64,000 bases of DNA, from positions 2,063,845-2,127,844 of the forward strand of contig NC_014012.1 of assembly GCF_000091325.1 (NCBI RefSeq). The letters are read 5' to 3'. The position numbers and the translations under genes were made by a program. Below the pieces are notes generated by a model that did no database searches, was not told where the DNA came from, and saw nothing but the letters and a program-made list of their open reading frames with translations. This document shows, one piece after another, positions 29,324 to 43,565 of this stretch. Position 1 is the first letter of the stretch, and every line of letters starts with the position of its first letter. Source of the DNA: Shewanella violacea DSS12 (GTDB lineage Bacteria; Pseudomonadota; Gammaproteobacteria; Enterobacterales; Shewanellaceae).

Positions 29324-29351
29324 AAGGCGGTAAGGATAAGCTTACCGCCTT
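29324..29351 (-). terminator. Terminator of purB
   Basis: Stem AAGGCGGTAAG / CTTACCGCCTT with a 6-base loop. On the minus strand a T-run follows, 30 bases after the purB stop. Confidence 0.8.
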
Positions 29352-29382
29352 CGATTTCAATTGTCTTTAGACTATTGAAGCG

Positions 29383-30777
<1,395 letters not shown>

Positions 30778-30780
30778 TTA

Positions 30781-31395
30781 TTATAGGGTGAGGCTTTTTT
30801 TAGCTATTTCGACTATTGTTTTTCTGGCGAAGACAAGGTGTCTACGCTTGCCTCCTAATTGGCGCCATAATACAGCGCTGCGTATAGCAGAGAGTAATAG
30901 GGCTCGGATTTTTTCCTGTACCTGAGACTGTTTCAGATATTCAGGGTTACCCGCTATCTGAATCTTAGGACCTAAGGTACTGATAATATCGCTGTAGATG
31001 CCGGCAAAATTGGCGACTACCTGCTCATCTGTGATGGCGAAGTGGTGCAGTTGACGGTGCACCTGATTGATTCTTTCGGCCAAGATCCCCATGGCATTGC
31101 CTCGGGACAATTTGCGTTCCAGAGCCAAGATGCCGATAAGGTAACGTGTGACTTCCACATCTTTCTCTTTACCGTCGCCTAACTGATTGACTATCAGTTG
31201 ATAGCCTTTCCTTAGGGCGATTTTATCTGCGTAGACATCTGATGTGGTCTCAGCTTCAGTCACTAAAACCGTGTTCAGGCTGGCCGCGAGACTATCAGTA
31301 TCGGCGTTGCCGTGTCTGGCAATATGTTGCACTTGACCGATAGCCTGCAAGATCCCTGCGAAGGCCATGGTGCGTTCATTGAGTTGCTCGTTCAC
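30781..31395 (-). CDS. hflD: High-frequency lysogenisation protein HflD
   Basis: A 204-residue peripheral membrane protein homologous to E. coli HflD (YcfC), which binds the lambda CII activator. Conserved blocks: ALERKLS (93-99), [11 protein letters not shown] and the C-terminal [20 protein letters not shown]. The start is GTG, only 3 bases after the mnmA stop, implying translational coupling. An internal ATG nine codons in is possible but would trim a conserved N-terminus. Its physiological job outside phage biology is unsettled. Confidence 0.92.
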   Translation of the reverse strand: MNEQLNERTMAFAGILQAIGQVQHIARHGNADTDSLAASLNTVLVTEAETTSDVYADKIALRKGYQLIVNQLGDGKEKDVEVTRYLIGILALERKLSRGNAMGILAERINQVHRQLHHFAITDEQVVANFAGIYSDIISTLGPKIQIAGNPEYLKQSQVQEKIRALLLSAIRSAVLWRQLGGKRRHLVFARKTIVEIAKKSLTL

Positions 31396-31398
31396 GGC

Positions 31399-32529
31399 TT
31401 ATTCTCTGATTAATGAGTCGATGATGCCGCCGCCTAAGCAGAGCTCACCAGAATAGAAGACGGCTGACTGACCCGGAGTCACGGCTGCGACTGGTTCATC
31501 GAACAGCACTCTTATGGTGTCTTCGCCTTTATCATTGGTTTCAAGGAATAGAGTACAAGCCACATCTCGTTGGCGATAACGGGTCTTCACCGTGATTTTG
31601 GCTTCATCGACTGGACCTTTTCTGTCGACCCAGTGGAGCTGATCGGCATAGAAGCCTAGGGACATTAATCTTGGGTGAGTGCCACCTTGGCCGACAACTA
31701 AGACATTTCTGTCCATCTCTTTATCGACAACATACCAAGGATCGTCATTGCTGTTCTTCATTCCACCTATGCCCAGACCCTTGCGCTGGCCTAAGGTGTG
31801 GTACATGAGACCCTGATGCTTACCGATAACTTCACCTTCTGCAGTCTCTATATCGCCGGGCTGTGCAGGTAAGAAGGTACTTAAAAAGTCGGTGAACTTG
31901 CGTTCGCCGATAAAACAAATTCCGGTACTGTCTTTCTTATCATGGGTGATAAGTCCCATCTCTTTGGCTATTTCTCGAACTTCACTCTTTTCGAGTTCGC
32001 CAACGGGGAAGAGAGAGCGGGCAATCTGCTCATGACTGAGTGTGTAGAGAAAATAGCTTTGATCTTTATTGCCATCGATGCCACGTAACATCCGGCTTTG
32101 ACCTGTTTCATCGCTACGGCGTACATAATGCCCCATGGCGATAAAATCGGCGTCGAGAATTTCATCGGCAAATTCAAGGAAAGCTTTGAACTTGATCTCT
32201 TTGTTGCAGATGATATCTGGATTGGGTGTTCGACCAGCCTTGTACTCGGCGAGGAAGTATTCGAACACATTGTCCCAATATTCCGAGGCGAAGTTGACCG
32301 TATGAAGCTTGATCCCAAGCTTGTCACATACAGCTTGGGCATCTTTTAGATCGTCTGCAGCGGCGCAATATTCATCGGTATCATCTTCTTCCCAATTTTT
32401 CATGAAAAGGCCTTCGACTTGATAACCTTGCTTAAGTAGCAAGTAAGCCGAGACGGATGAGTCGACACCGCCGGACATGCCGACAATGACTTTTTTATTG
32501 TTGAGTGCGGTGGGTTCGATTGCTGCCAT
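31399..32529 (-). CDS. mnmA: tRNA-specific 2-thiouridylase MnmA
   Basis: Thiolates U34 of Lys, Glu and Gln tRNAs, using ATP and sulfur relayed by the Tus system. 376 residues. The PP-loop SGGVDSS (19-25) activates the uridine; Cys108 in [12 protein letters not shown] and a second Cys near 205 in [12 protein letters not shown] are the catalytic pair. It heads the mnmA-hflD-purB operon. In E. coli rluE and nudJ lie upstream in the same order; here the nudJ position holds only a pseudogene. Confidence 0.97.
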   Translation of the reverse strand: MAAIEPTALNNKKVIVGMSGGVDSSVSAYLLLKQGYQVEGLFMKNWEEDDTDEYCAAADDLKDAQAVCDKLGIKLHTVNFASEYWDNVFEYFLAEYKAGRTPNPDIICNKEIKFKAFLEFADEILDADFIAMGHYVRRSDETGQSRMLRGIDGNKDQSYFLYTLSHEQIARSLFPVGELEKSEVREIAKEMGLITHDKKDSTGICFIGERKFTDFLSTFLPAQPGDIETAEGEVIGKHQGLMYHTLGQRKGLGIGGMKNSNDDPWYVVDKEMDRNVLVVGQGGTHPRLMSLGFYADQLHWVDRKGPVDEAKITVKTRYRQRDVACTLFLETNDKGEDTIRVLFDEPVAAVTPGQSAVFYSGELCLGGGIIDSLIRE

Positions 32530-32665
32530 AGATCCTAAAAACCGTTAATTTGAGTCTCTAGTAGCTTATTTGCTTTGAGAAGCGGCCTGCCATTAAGTGA
32601 TATATCCTCAATTGACAGATTTCTAACAAGGAGCGAAAAAGCTACATTTTCGGGGCCGTATTCTA

Positions 32666-33075
32666 TCACGCATTATTGTTCTGGGCTAACTTGAGATAGC
32701 TGTCATTGAGCATGTCCAGCGGATAGTGAGTTTTGTTTTGGAAATCATCTATACAAGAGAGCACTAACTTGCTTATAAAATGGCTTATTAGTGCCGACAT
32801 TTCGGCATAGGCCGACCAATGTGGGTCCTGAATGATAGGATCTTGTGCCGTGTAGCTGGGAGCCTTGGATTACCACATGAAAGGTGGATCTTCAGAGGGT
32901 GAGGGAGGCATTAGCTGAAGATGATAAATGCCTGTTAGACCTTAAGGTATTATTTCGAGTCCAGTCTCTTCCCTGATAGCTCTGGCAGGCTAGGAGCAAA
33001 CATTATCTTCGCTCCTATTGGCCTGCTGCTTGGTTATACCCTTGTTGACCAACTAAGCTCTGCGACAATTACCTC
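32666..33075 (-). pseudogene. nudJ: Decayed nudJ (Nudix phosphatase) relic
   Basis: No intact frame exists between rluE and mnmA, but minus-strand translations recover Nudix pieces in order: YNQAAGQ-stop-E (about 33015-33040), corresponding to the NQPAGHLE block of NudJ; AIREETGLEIIP (32945-32980), a Nudix-box remnant with REETG; GLTGIYHLQ next to it; and finally LVLSCIDDFQNKTHYPLDML (about 32730), matching the NudJ C-terminus, ending at a TGA at 32666-32668. At least two in-frame stops and frame changes separate them. Position in the rluE-nudJ-mnmA-hflD-purB order is exact. The alignment is from memory of E. coli NudJ. Confidence 0.75.
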
Positions 33076-33101
33076 AAGGCCGTGAGGCTAACTTGTTAGA
33101 G

Positions 33102-33821
33102 TTAGTCTTTGGCTTTCATATCTAGAATCTGGTATTGACCGATATCGATATCGTCCAGACTCCATTGACCTATTTTATAGCGGATCAGTCTAAGAGTGGG
33201 AAAACCTATATGGGCTGTCATGCGTCTCACCTGACGATTACGGCCTTCACAGATCTGGATCTCAAGCCAGGTGGTTGGAATATTTTTACGTTCACGTATT
33301 GGGGGCTCTCGGTCCCAAATATTAGGCTCTGATAAGATGGATATCTTAGCAGGCAGCGTCATACCGTCTTTCAGTTTTACACCGTTACGCAATGTCTGTA
33401 GCGCAGCTTCGTTTGGGGCACCTTCCACTTGAACCCAATAGGTTTTAAAGGTCTTTTTCTTCGGCTCGGTGATTTTTGACTGCAATTTTCCGTCATTGGT
33501 CAGTAGCAGCAAGCCTTCGCTGTCCCTGTCTAGACGACCGGCGGCGTAGACATCTTTCACGGGAATGAAATCTTTTAGGGTCTTTCGTCCCTGTTCATCG
33601 GTAAATTGGCAGAGTACATCGAAGGGCTTGTTAAACAAAAGGATCACCGGATCTTTAGCCGCGGGCTTACGGCCTGTGGCTTTTCCAGATTTCCCCCCTG
33701 GGGCAGTGTACTTTTTATTCGAGGTAATTTTCTTTTTATCCCCCCAGCCTGAGGCTTTTTTTACCAAGGATTTTGTACTGTTTGTTTTTAACTGTTTTTG
33801 ATGAGGAATAGTATGACTCAC
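33102..33821 (-). CDS. rluE: 23S rRNA pseudouridine synthase RluE
   Basis: Pseudouridylates one site of 23S rRNA (U2457 in E. coli). 239 residues from a GTG start. A basic, low-complexity N-terminal tail of about 55 residues, rich in Lys and Gly, precedes the catalytic RsuA/RluB-type domain. The catalytic aspartate is Asp98 in [19 protein letters not shown]. The C-terminal [19 protein letters not shown] motif is typical of the family. Downstream of it the nudJ relic and mnmA follow in the conserved order. Confidence 0.93.
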   Translation of the reverse strand: MSHTIPHQKQLKTNSTKSLVKKASGWGDKKKITSNKKYTAPGGKSGKATGRKPAAKDPVILLFNKPFDVLCQFTDEQGRKTLKDFIPVKDVYAAGRLDRDSEGLLLLTNDGKLQSKITEPKKKTFKTYWVQVEGAPNEAALQTLRNGVKLKDGMTLPAKISILSEPNIWDREPPIRERKNIPTTWLEIQICEGRNRQVRRMTAHIGFPTLRLIRYKIGQWSLDDIDIGQYQILDMKAKD

Positions 33822-36433
<2,612 letters not shown>

Positions 36434-36532
36434 GTAATAAAATAGCCGAAGTAGGTTATACCGCTTCGGCTTAGTTCTTACTTACCTTGGTTCGACACCG
36501 GCAATCGCTTTATGGTGTGATAATCAGGCAAT

Positions 36533-36562
36533 AAAAAAGGCAGGGTACTCCCTGCCTTTTTT
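36533..36562. terminator. Bidirectional terminator between icd and cspD
   Basis: Stem AAAAAAGGCAGGG / CCCTGCCTTTTTT with a 4-base loop. It serves cspD on the minus strand, 16 bases after its stop, and icd on the plus strand. Confidence 0.9.
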
Positions 36563-36578
36563 GATCTCGGCCACTAAA

Positions 36579-36785
36579 TTAATTAATTGTTGATATTACT
36601 GACGCGTGCATACCTTTTGGACCCGCTTCTACTTCAAATTGAACTGGCTGGCCTGCTTTTAGAGTTCGATAGCCTTCCATTTCAATGGTAGAATAGTGTG
36701 CAAAAACATCTTCACCGCCAGCATCTGGGCAAATAAACCCGAATCCTTTGGCGTTGTTGAACCATTTAACAGTTCCATTTGCCAT
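36579..36785 (-). CDS. cspD: Cold-shock-like protein CspD
   Basis: A 68-residue cold-shock domain with both RNA-binding motifs, KGFGFI (RNP1) and DVFAHY (RNP2). CspD in E. coli binds single-stranded DNA and inhibits replication in stationary phase. It lies divergent from clpS-clpA as in E. coli, which supports CspD over other Csp members. Confidence 0.93.
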   Translation of the reverse strand: MANGTVKWFNNAKGFGFICPDAGGEDVFAHYSTIEMEGYRTLKAGQPVQFEVEAGPKGMHASVISTIN

Positions 36786-37028
36786 ACTTCCACTTCCTTC
36801 TGTTGTTTACTTACCAGTAAGATAGTAAAACTAAATGTGCGGGCTGATTCACCGCTCGTTGAACAGAATGAAAGCAGTCTGGTTATAAGTCAAGCGTATT
36901 TTAACAAAAAATCAACAAATGAATTAAAACTTGTATCAATTAGTGCGTTAGATATGAGATGTTGACTTAAGGGGTCAATTTTCTTATATCGATTGGTACA
37001 AGCCATGACTAGAGGCTAATATTGAAAT

Positions 37029-37337
37029 ATGGGTAAAGTAGGGAATCTTGAACACGTAGAAGAGCGTGTTGAATCGGAATTAATGCCACCGTCTATGTAC
37101 AAGGTTGTATTAAATAATGATGATTATACTCCGATGGATTTTGTGATTGAAATATTACAATTTTTTTTCAAGAAGAATGAACAGGAAGCCACAGATATCA
37201 TGTTGGCTATTCATCATCAGGGCAAAGGGATTTGCGGTATTTTTCCATTTGGAATAGCAGAAACTAAGGTTGCTCAGGTAAATCAATTTGCCAGACAAAA
37301 CGAACATCCGTTACTGTGTTCTTTAGAGAAAGCCTAA
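37029..37337 (+). CDS. clpS: ATP-dependent Clp protease adaptor ClpS
   Basis: A 102-residue adaptor that binds N-degrons and hands them to ClpAP. The core [18 protein letters not shown] forms the binding pocket; the neighbouring helix has [19 protein letters not shown]. An N-terminal tail of about 24 residues precedes the core, as needed for inhibiting ClpA. It is 36 bases upstream of clpA, thus one transcript. ate and aat, which make the secondary N-degrons, lie a few kb downstream. Confidence 0.96.
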   Translation: MGKVGNLEHVEERVESELMPPSMYKVVLNNDDYTPMDFVIEILQFFFKKNEQEATDIMLAIHHQGKGICGIFPFGIAETKVAQVNQFARQNEHPLLCSLEKA

Positions 37338-37373
37338 ATTAGGTTTGTTATCTTGTATATTTAGGGGGTGCTT

Positions 37374-39632
37374 ATGCTAAACAAAGATCTCGAAGTCACC
37401 TTAAACCTGGCGTTCCAGCAAGCCAGAGATGCGCGTCATGAGTACATGACCGTAGAACATTTATTGCTGGCCTTGATTGATAATCCAGCCGCTCAAGAGG
37501 CACTAGTCGCTTGCGGTTCGAATTTAGACAAGTTGAGAGAGGAGGTATCTGGCTTTATTCAACAAACCACGCCTATCATCGCCGATCCAGATGATGATAG
37601 AGAGACTCAACCTACATTAGGTTTCCAGAGAGTTCTCCAAAGGGCGGTGTTTCATGTCCAGTCTTCGGGCCGCAACGAAGTCACTGGCGCCAATGTACTT
37701 GTCGCTATTTTTAGTGAGCAGGAGTCTCAAGCGGTCTACCTATTACGCAATGCTGAAGTGACTCGTCTCGATGTGGTGAATTTTATTTCTCATGGCGTGT
37801 CTAAGAGCGAAGGCGACTCGGCCGCGAATCAAGAGCGAATCGAAGATCATAGTGAGCCCGAAGAGGAAAAAAGTAAGCTTTCTCAGTTTGCCGATAATCT
37901 CAATGAACGTGTAGAACAAGGGCATATCGATCCCCTTATTGGACGCAGTGAAGAGATTGAGCGTGCGATTCAGATCCTCTGTCGCCGAAGAAAGAACAAT
38001 CCGCTACTGGTGGGTGAAGCCGGGGTGGGTAAGACGGCCATTGCCGAGGGACTTGCTTATCGTATCGTTAAGCATGAAGTACCGGAAGTGATGAGTGGTG
38101 TGACTGTTTACTCTTTGGATCTCGGCGCTTTGCTTGCCGGAACTAAGTACCGTGGTGACTTTGAGAAGCGCTTCAAGAGTCTGCTTAAAGAACTGGAAAA
38201 TGATGATAAAGCGATCCTGTTTATCGATGAAATTCATACCATCATAGGAGCTGGCGCCGCATCGGGTGGTGTGATGGATGCATCTAACCTATTAAAGCCT
38301 TTATTGTCTGGGGGGCGGTTAAAATGCATGGGCTCGACCACGTTCCAGGAATATCAGAGTATTTTTGAGAAAGATCGTGCCTTAGCGCGACGTTTTCAAA
38401 AAATTGATGTGAATGAACCTTCTGTAGCCGAGACAACCAAAATATTACGCGGACTCAAGTCTAAGTATGAAGAGCATCATGGGGTGAGATACACCATGGC
38501 GGCCTTGAGTGTTGCGGCTAAATTGTCTGATAAACACATTAACGATCGTCATCTTCCCGATAAAGCCATCGATGTTATCGATGAAGCTGGTGCCCGAATG
38601 GCGATGCAGCCAGCGAGCAAGCGAAAGAAGACTATCGGTCAAAGTGAAATAGAAGCCATTATCGCTAAGATTGCCAGAATACCTGAGAAGTCCGTATCGG
38701 CCACTGACAAGGATATGCTGAAGAACCTAGAGCGTAACCTTAAGATGGTGGTATTTGGCCAAGATAAGGCGATTGAAAGCCTTAGCGCTGCGATTCGACT
38801 ATCTCGAAGTGGGCTTAGTGGTGAAGGTAAGCCAGTTGGTAGCTTCTTGTTCGCCGGTCCCACAGGTGTAGGTAAAACCGAAGTGACCAGTCAATTAGCT
38901 AAATGCCTCGGGCTTAATCTGATTAGATTCGATATGTCCGAATATATGGAAAGCCATACTGTGTCTCGCCTAATCGGTGCACCTCCTGGCTATGTTGGCT
39001 ATGATCAGGGCGGATTACTCACAGATGCTGTGATTAAAAACCCCCATTGTGTGGTGTTACTCGACGAGATTGAGAAGGCGCATCCCGATGTGTATAACTT
39101 GCTGCTGCAGGTGATGGATCACGGTACATTGACCGATAATAACGGTCGTAAAGCCGATTTCAGACATGTGACCTTGGTAATGACAACCAATGCGGGAGTA
39201 CAGGAGACTGTGCGTAATTCCATTGGCTTTAAACAGCAAGATCATAGTTTAGATGCTCTGTCTGAGATTAATAAGATTTTCTCTCCAGAATTTAGAAACC
39301 GATTGGATGAGATTATCTGGTTCAATCATCTGGATATGACAGTGATCGCTAAGGTTGTCGATAAGTTCTTAGTGGAATTACAGGCTCAACTCGACGATAA
39401 ATCCGTGACTCTGCATGTCAGTGATGAAGCGAGAACCCTATTGGCTGAGAAGGGCTATGACAAGTCTATGGGGGCAAGGCCTATGGCAAGGGTAGTGACT
39501 GAGGTTATTAAGCGACCGCTTGCGGATCAGATATTGTTCGGTGATCTAGAGAAAGGTGGTGAGGCACATGTCGACGTTGTTAATAACGAGATTGTGATCA
39601 CAACCGATAGAGTAGAAAAAGCCTTGAGCTAA
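37374..39632 (+). CDS. clpA: ATP-dependent Clp protease ATPase subunit ClpA
   Basis: AAA+ unfoldase of ClpAP, 752 residues. Clp_N repeats (1-145), first AAA module with GEAGVGKTAIAEG and AILFIDEIHT, second with GPTGVGKTEVTSQ and VVLLDEIEKAHPD, then the C-terminal D2-small domain. The ATG at 37374 (MLNKDLEVTLNLAF) is favoured over the GTG six bases upstream, because it matches the E. coli N-terminus and has AGGGGG at good spacing. It shares a transcript with clpS. Confidence 0.97.
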   Translation: MLNKDLEVTLNLAFQQARDARHEYMTVEHLLLALIDNPAAQEALVACGSNLDKLREEVSGFIQQTTPIIADPDDDRETQPTLGFQRVLQRAVFHVQSSGRNEVTGANVLVAIFSEQESQAVYLLRNAEVTRLDVVNFISHGVSKSEGDSAANQERIEDHSEPEEEKSKLSQFADNLNERVEQGHIDPLIGRSEEIERAIQILCRRRKNNPLLVGEAGVGKTAIAEGLAYRIVKHEVPEVMSGVTVYSLDLGALLAGTKYRGDFEKRFKSLLKELENDDKAILFIDEIHTIIGAGAASGGVMDASNLLKPLLSGGRLKCMGSTTFQEYQSIFEKDRALARRFQKIDVNEPSVAETTKILRGLKSKYEEHHGVRYTMAALSVAAKLSDKHINDRHLPDKAIDVIDEAGARMAMQPASKRKKTIGQSEIEAIIAKIARIPEKSVSATDKDMLKNLERNLKMVVFGQDKAIESLSAAIRLSRSGLSGEGKPVGSFLFAGPTGVGKTEVTSQLAKCLGLNLIRFDMSEYMESHTVSRLIGAPPGYVGYDQGGLLTDAVIKNPHCVVLLDEIEKAHPDVYNLLLQVMDHGTLTDNNGRKADFRHVTLVMTTNAGVQETVRNSIGFKQQDHSLDALSEINKIFSPEFRNRLDEIIWFNHLDMTVIAKVVDKFLVELQAQLDDKSVTLHVSDEARTLLAEKGYDKSMGARPMARVVTEVIKRPLADQILFGDLEKGGEAHVDVVNNEIVITTDRVEKALS

Positions 39633-39658
39633 TCTAATCGGGGGAATCACGCATAAAA

Positions 39659-39682
39659 AAAAGGCTGCTACTGCAGCCTTTT
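39659..39682 (+). terminator. Terminator of clpSA
   Basis: AAAAGGCTGC / GCAGCCTTTT with a TACT loop, directly behind clpA, followed by T-rich sequence. Confidence 0.85.
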
Positions 39683-39701
39683 CTAATACGATTATTAACT
39701 A

Positions 39702-39722
39702 AAAACCGGTTTAGCCGGTTTT
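39702..39722 (-). terminator. Terminator of infA
   Basis: An 8-bp stem AAAACCGG / CCGGTTTT with a 5-base loop. On the minus strand a short T-run follows, 22 bases behind the infA stop. Confidence 0.65.
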
Positions 39723-39744
39723 AAAAATGCTGTGATAAGCTAAC

Positions 39745-39966
<222 letters not shown>

Positions 39967-40103
39967 TCAGTTATCCTGTTAGCCTTCAAATATTAAAAAC
40001 GGGCATATCATGCCGCAATTTAACCTAACTGTAAAGAACAGATCAACTTATCGGTGATAAATAATGCTCTCTTTGGCTATAGACACCGAAAACCAATAAA
40101 TTA

Positions 40104-40814
40104 TTACTCATCAGGTGTTTGCAGCCATCCCGATTCGGTTAATATTTGATAGGGAGTGTAGTCTTTCTTATAGTTCATCTTTCTTGATTCATCAATTTGA
40201 TAGCCTAAATAAACGAAATCTTTTTTCATCAATTTAGCCAAACGACATTGAAGCAAAATAAGCAAAGATCCAAGAGAACGTTTATGTTCATCGGGATCAA
40301 AAAAGCTATAGATTGCGGATAAACTGTTAGGCAGAATGTCGGTGACAGCCACTCCGACCAGCTTGTCTTCGCTCCAGAGTTCAATAAATACTGGGTCTAA
40401 CCAAGCTGAGCCAATGAAATGTTGATATTGCTCTTTAGAAGCTGGGTACATGGGGCCATCGCTGTGCCTTTGATTGATATAAGCTTCGTACAGGCCATAG
40501 TGATAATCGGCTTGTTTGTCGACTATTTTCCACACCAGATCTCGGTTGTTTTTCAGTGTTCTTTTTTGTCGTCTCGAAGGCGTGAAGCTAGCACTGGGTA
40601 TACGTATAGGTAGGCAGGCGTTGCAATGGGGACATTGAGGTTTATAAATGGTGCCGCCACTGCGTCTAAAGCCCAGAGATAATAACTGTTCGAACAAGTT
40701 TATGTCGATACTCTCTTCCTGAAGCATCAGGAGTTGCTCCATTTGAGTGTCGAGGTAACTACAGGGAAAGGTTTTGGTTATCCCTACTGAAACTTGTTGT
40801 GATTTAGAGCTCAA
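40104..40814 (-). CDS. ate: Aspartate/glutamate leucyltransferase (Bpt/Ate)
   Basis: Adds leucine (Bpt type) to N-terminal Asp or Glu, creating N-degrons for ClpS. The 236-residue length and the cysteine motif [12 protein letters not shown], the [13 protein letters not shown] block and the C-terminal [13 protein letters not shown] fit the family. The start proposed is the TTG at 40814 ([16 protein letters not shown]): it overlaps the aat stop by 11 bases and has AGAGG seven bases upstream. An earlier in-frame start at 40859 would add 15 residues with no family likeness. Bpt versus Ate specificity is a family inference. Confidence 0.88.
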   Translation of the reverse strand: MSSKSQQVSVGITKTFPCSYLDTQMEQLLMLQEESIDINLFEQLLSLGFRRSGGTIYKPQCPHCNACLPIRIPSASFTPSRRQKRTLKNNRDLVWKIVDKQADYHYGLYEAYINQRHSDGPMYPASKEQYQHFIGSAWLDPVFIELWSEDKLVGVAVTDILPNSLSAIYSFFDPDEHKRSLGSLLILLQCRLAKLMKKDFVYLGYQIDESRKMNYKKDYTPYQILTESGWLQTPDE

Positions 40815-41514
40815 TATATACCTCTGTGGGTAGCCAAGTATTGGCAGAAACATCGCCATCTCGGAAACGCTTAAGTAAGTTGATAAAATCTTTTCTTTTT
40901 AATGCACTTGCTCCTAAAGAAACCAAATGAGGATTCATCACCTGTGCATCGATTAACTTGAAACCCTTACTCAATAGGTGCTGATGCAGCATTAACATGG
41001 CCGCTTTAGACGCATTGGTTTGGGTATGAAACATAGATTCACCACAAAAGACCTGTCCTATGGCTACACCGTATAAGCCTCCTATAAGCATGCCATTATC
41101 CCACACTTCTACTGAGTGGACCTTTCCTTGATTATGCAGTGCCAGGTAAGCCTGCTGAATTTCTGTGGTGATCCAGGTGCCATCTTGCGTCACTCTAGGC
41201 TGAGCACAACCTTGTATTACCTCTTCGAAAGCCCGGTTTATGCTATAGGTCCAGGTTTGTTTTTTAAGGTATTTAATTAAACTTCGACTGACTTTCATGG
41301 TTCCAGGGACAAATACAGCTCTTGGGTCCGGTGACCACCACAAGATAGGGTCATCAAGATTAAACCAAGGGAAAATGCCTTCATAATAAGCTTTGAGTAA
41401 GCGCTCCGGTTGCAGATCACCCCCTATGGCTAATAGCCCGTTGGGATCTGTCAGTGCCAGTTCAGGTTCTGGAAACTGTTCGAATTGATGATTTAAATAG
41501 GACAGTGAGTTCAC
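40804..41514 (-). CDS. aat: Leucyl/phenylalanyl-tRNA--protein transferase
   Basis: Transfers Leu or Phe to N-terminal Lys or Arg, the other arm of the bacterial N-degron pathway. 236 residues with the family hallmarks [19 protein letters not shown] and [19 protein letters not shown] and FCGESMFH. Its stop overlaps the start of ate, implying coupled translation. Together with clpS and clpA nearby the whole pathway is clustered. Confidence 0.96.
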   Translation of the reverse strand: MNSLSYLNHQFEQFPEPELALTDPNGLLAIGGDLQPERLLKAYYEGIFPWFNLDDPILWWSPDPRAVFVPGTMKVSRSLIKYLKKQTWTYSINRAFEEVIQGCAQPRVTQDGTWITTEIQQAYLALHNQGKVHSVEVWDNGMLIGGLYGVAIGQVFCGESMFHTQTNASKAAMLMLHQHLLSKGFKLIDAQVMNPHLVSLGASALKRKDFINLLKRFRDGDVSANTWLPTEVYIEL

Positions 41515-41564
41515 AATTGAGTAAGATTATCTTTAATTAGGCCTTACTATAATTTAGCGGAAAA

Positions 41565-42053
41565 ATGACTATGTTGAAACCTAGTTTTAATCACTTACTC
41601 ACTTTATTGATGGCTTTGACGGTAACATTTTCATTGAATGTGGGGGCCGCCTATCAAAGAGATCAAGCCGTTCCCGTAGAGAAAGTCCTCTATGGTGATC
41701 TGGTTTCGGTGAGAAATATCACCGAGAAACAACTCATTGAAGATCAAAATCAAGGATGGAAAACCTTTGGTGGAGCCTTGATCGGCGGAGTTGTCGGTCA
41801 TCAATTTGGCGGTGGCAGCGGGCAAGATGTCGCGACTGTATTAGGTGCCTTGATTGGCGCAGGAGTGGGCCACAGATATGGTGACAGCCCATATTATCAT
41901 GAGCTTAAACTCGTGGAACTCATGATTAAGCTGGAAGATGGTCAGCAGGTGATGATCATACAAGATCTTGATTCTGGGATGATATTTAATGCCGGAGATG
42001 AGGTGAGGCTAGTGTATCTTCAAGGAAGCGTTAGGGTTGATATTGCCATGTGA
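41565..42053 (+). CDS. Glycine-zipper outer-membrane/periplasmic protein (SlyB-like)
   Basis: 162 residues. A signal peptide ends near GAA (about residue 29) with no lipobox cysteine. The middle has two glycine-zipper stretches, FGGALIGGVVGHQFGGG and ATVLGALIGAGVGHRYG (about 67-105), as in SlyB/PcpY-type envelope proteins, then a small beta domain (LVELMIKLEDGQQVMIIQ). Two ATG starts two codons apart are equivalent. It is divergent from aat by 50 bases. Function is probably envelope integrity; no specific role can be read. Confidence 0.75.
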   Translation: MTMLKPSFNHLLTLLMALTVTFSLNVGAAYQRDQAVPVEKVLYGDLVSVRNITEKQLIEDQNQGWKTFGGALIGGVVGHQFGGGSGQDVATVLGALIGAGVGHRYGDSPYYHELKLVELMIKLEDGQQVMIIQDLDSGMIFNAGDEVRLVYLQGSVRVDIAM

Positions 42054-42070
42054 TTTACCCTATAGCCATA

Positions 42071-42103
42071 AAACAAAAAGGAGCCTCAGGCTCCTTTTTG
42101 TTT
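42071..42103. terminator. Strong bidirectional terminator
   Basis: A 15-bp stem AAACAAAAAGGAGCC / GGCTCCTTTTTGTTT with a 3-base loop between convergent genes. Confidence 0.92.
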
Positions 42104-42117
42104 TTACAGTATAAAGT

Positions 42118-42477
42118 TTAGAAACCGCGAGGTAACTGACCTTTTCCTGCTAACTTCTCACGCCATAACTCTTTTGGTGTCTTACCACCTTTTGAGCTTG
42201 AACTTGTGATGGCTTTGGCCTTAGTTTTCTTAGCCGGTGCAGCCTTAGGCTTAGCCTTTTTTACATCGGGCTTGGCCTTGGTTTGAACCACTTCTGCAGA
42301 AGCTTTTCCGCCACTTTGCTCAGTAAGCATAGTCTCGAGATCGCTAAAGCGTAATGACTTACCGCCATCGATTTTGTACCAGCTTCCTTTCTGTTCAATC
42401 GTTACAGTCGAACCTTGCTTGACAGTGAGGGCAGACTCTAACGCGCTGATAACCTCTTCTTTGGTCAGTTTTGACAT
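42118..42477 (-). CDS. Small basic protein of unknown function
   Basis: 119 residues. A folded-looking N-terminal part of about 60 residues (KLTKEEVISALESALTVKQG, then WYKIDGGKSLRFSDLETML) is joined by a Lys/Ala/Pro-rich linker (about 67-95) to a short C-terminal block, KTPKELWREKLAGKG. The linker is of the kind found in nucleic-acid-binding proteins, but no known domain was recognised. The ATG is followed by an intact 119-codon frame, and the strong terminator lies just behind the stop. It is not in an operon. Confidence 0.75.
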   Translation of the reverse strand: MSKLTKEEVISALESALTVKQGSTVTIEQKGSWYKIDGGKSLRFSDLETMLTEQSGGKASAEVVQTKAKPDVKKAKPKAAPAKKTKAKAITSSSSKGGKTPKELWREKLAGKGQLPRGF

Positions 42478-42752
42478 AGTAATAACCTATTTATTTTTTA
42501 ATGTTAACTTGAAGGTTTGAACTAATTTTATAGGCTAAATGGGTTAGATGTCCAATTTTCACTGAAATTACCCGTATTTGCTGGTTTTTAAGGCTTGTTG
42601 ACAGATAATGGATAATTAACTTGATTTTAAATGAGTTAATCAAAGGTTGTAAAAATGTCGGCGGGCTATTTTTTGAAGTGTAAGCGGGTTAAACCTGTGC
42701 CGGGATCGGCACATGAGTTACACTTAAACGGCATTTTTATAAGGGTGGTCCA

Positions 42753-43505
42753 ATGACACGTAACGAGTTAGCTGAATATCTTTCGAGTTTTTTACAAGTG
42801 GGTAAGTTTAAAGATTATGCGCCTAATGGTCTGCAAGTTGAGGGACGAGAAGAGATAAAAAAAATCGTTACCGGCGTCACAGCCTGTCAGGCGTTGATCG
42901 ATAAAGCCATCGCACTGAATGCCGATGCGCTGTTGGTGCACCACGGATTCTTCTGGAAGGGAGAGAGAGAGGTGATAACTGGCATGAAGCAGAGACGGAT
43001 CAAGGCATTACTCACCCATAATATTAATCTTTTTGGTTACCACCTTCCGCTAGATGCGCACCCTATGCTAGGAAACAATGCTGAGCTGGGGCGAAAGTTA
43101 GATATATCAGCCGCCGAGTCTGTGGAAGGGATAGCTCAAGGGTTAATTTGGCAAGGACGTCTAGATACGCCTGTCTCTGCTGGCGATTTTGCTGCCAGTA
43201 TCAGTGGTGTACTTAACAGAGAGGCACTGCATATTGGCGATTCAGCTGCCCAAATACAGAGTATTGCCTGGTGTACCGGCGGGGCTCAGGATTATATCGA
43301 CGATGCGGCGAGCTTAGGTGTCGATGCATTTATTAGTGGTGAAGTGTCGGAGCGCACCTTTCATAGCGCCCTTGAGCTAGGTATACACTATTTTGCGGCG
43401 GGTCATCATGCCACAGAAAGGTATGGTATCCAGGCCCTTGGTGAACACCTTGCGCGGGAATTCGATATCGAACATGTGTATGTCGATATCGACAATCCTG
43501 TTTAG
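42753..43505 (+). CDS. Nif3-like dinuclear metal-centre protein (YbgI)
   Basis: Conserved toroidal hexameric protein with a dinuclear metal centre of unknown reaction. 250 residues; metal ligands in LLVHHGFFWKGE (about 63-67) and in the C-terminal AGHHATERYGIQAL; NLFGYHLPLDAHPMLGNN is the family signature. AAGGGTGG precedes the ATG. It is monocistronic; a hairpin CTAAACAGC/GCTGTTTAG follows the stop. Confidence 0.93.
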   Translation: MTRNELAEYLSSFLQVGKFKDYAPNGLQVEGREEIKKIVTGVTACQALIDKAIALNADALLVHHGFFWKGEREVITGMKQRRIKALLTHNINLFGYHLPLDAHPMLGNNAELGRKLDISAAESVEGIAQGLIWQGRLDTPVSAGDFAASISGVLNREALHIGDSAAQIQSIAWCTGGAQDYIDDAASLGVDAFISGEVSERTFHSALELGIHYFAAGHHATERYGIQALGEHLAREFDIEHVYVDIDNPV

Positions 43506-43565
43506 ACTCCATAAGTTTAAACAGGCTAAACAGCTTCAGATTGGCTGTTTAGTCTGTGCTAAATA

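Noticed and set aside
36444..36472. Hairpin AGCCGAAG/CTTCGGCT behind icd as a terminator
   Set aside because: No T-run follows the stem; the strong bidirectional terminator at 36533 is the more credible stop.
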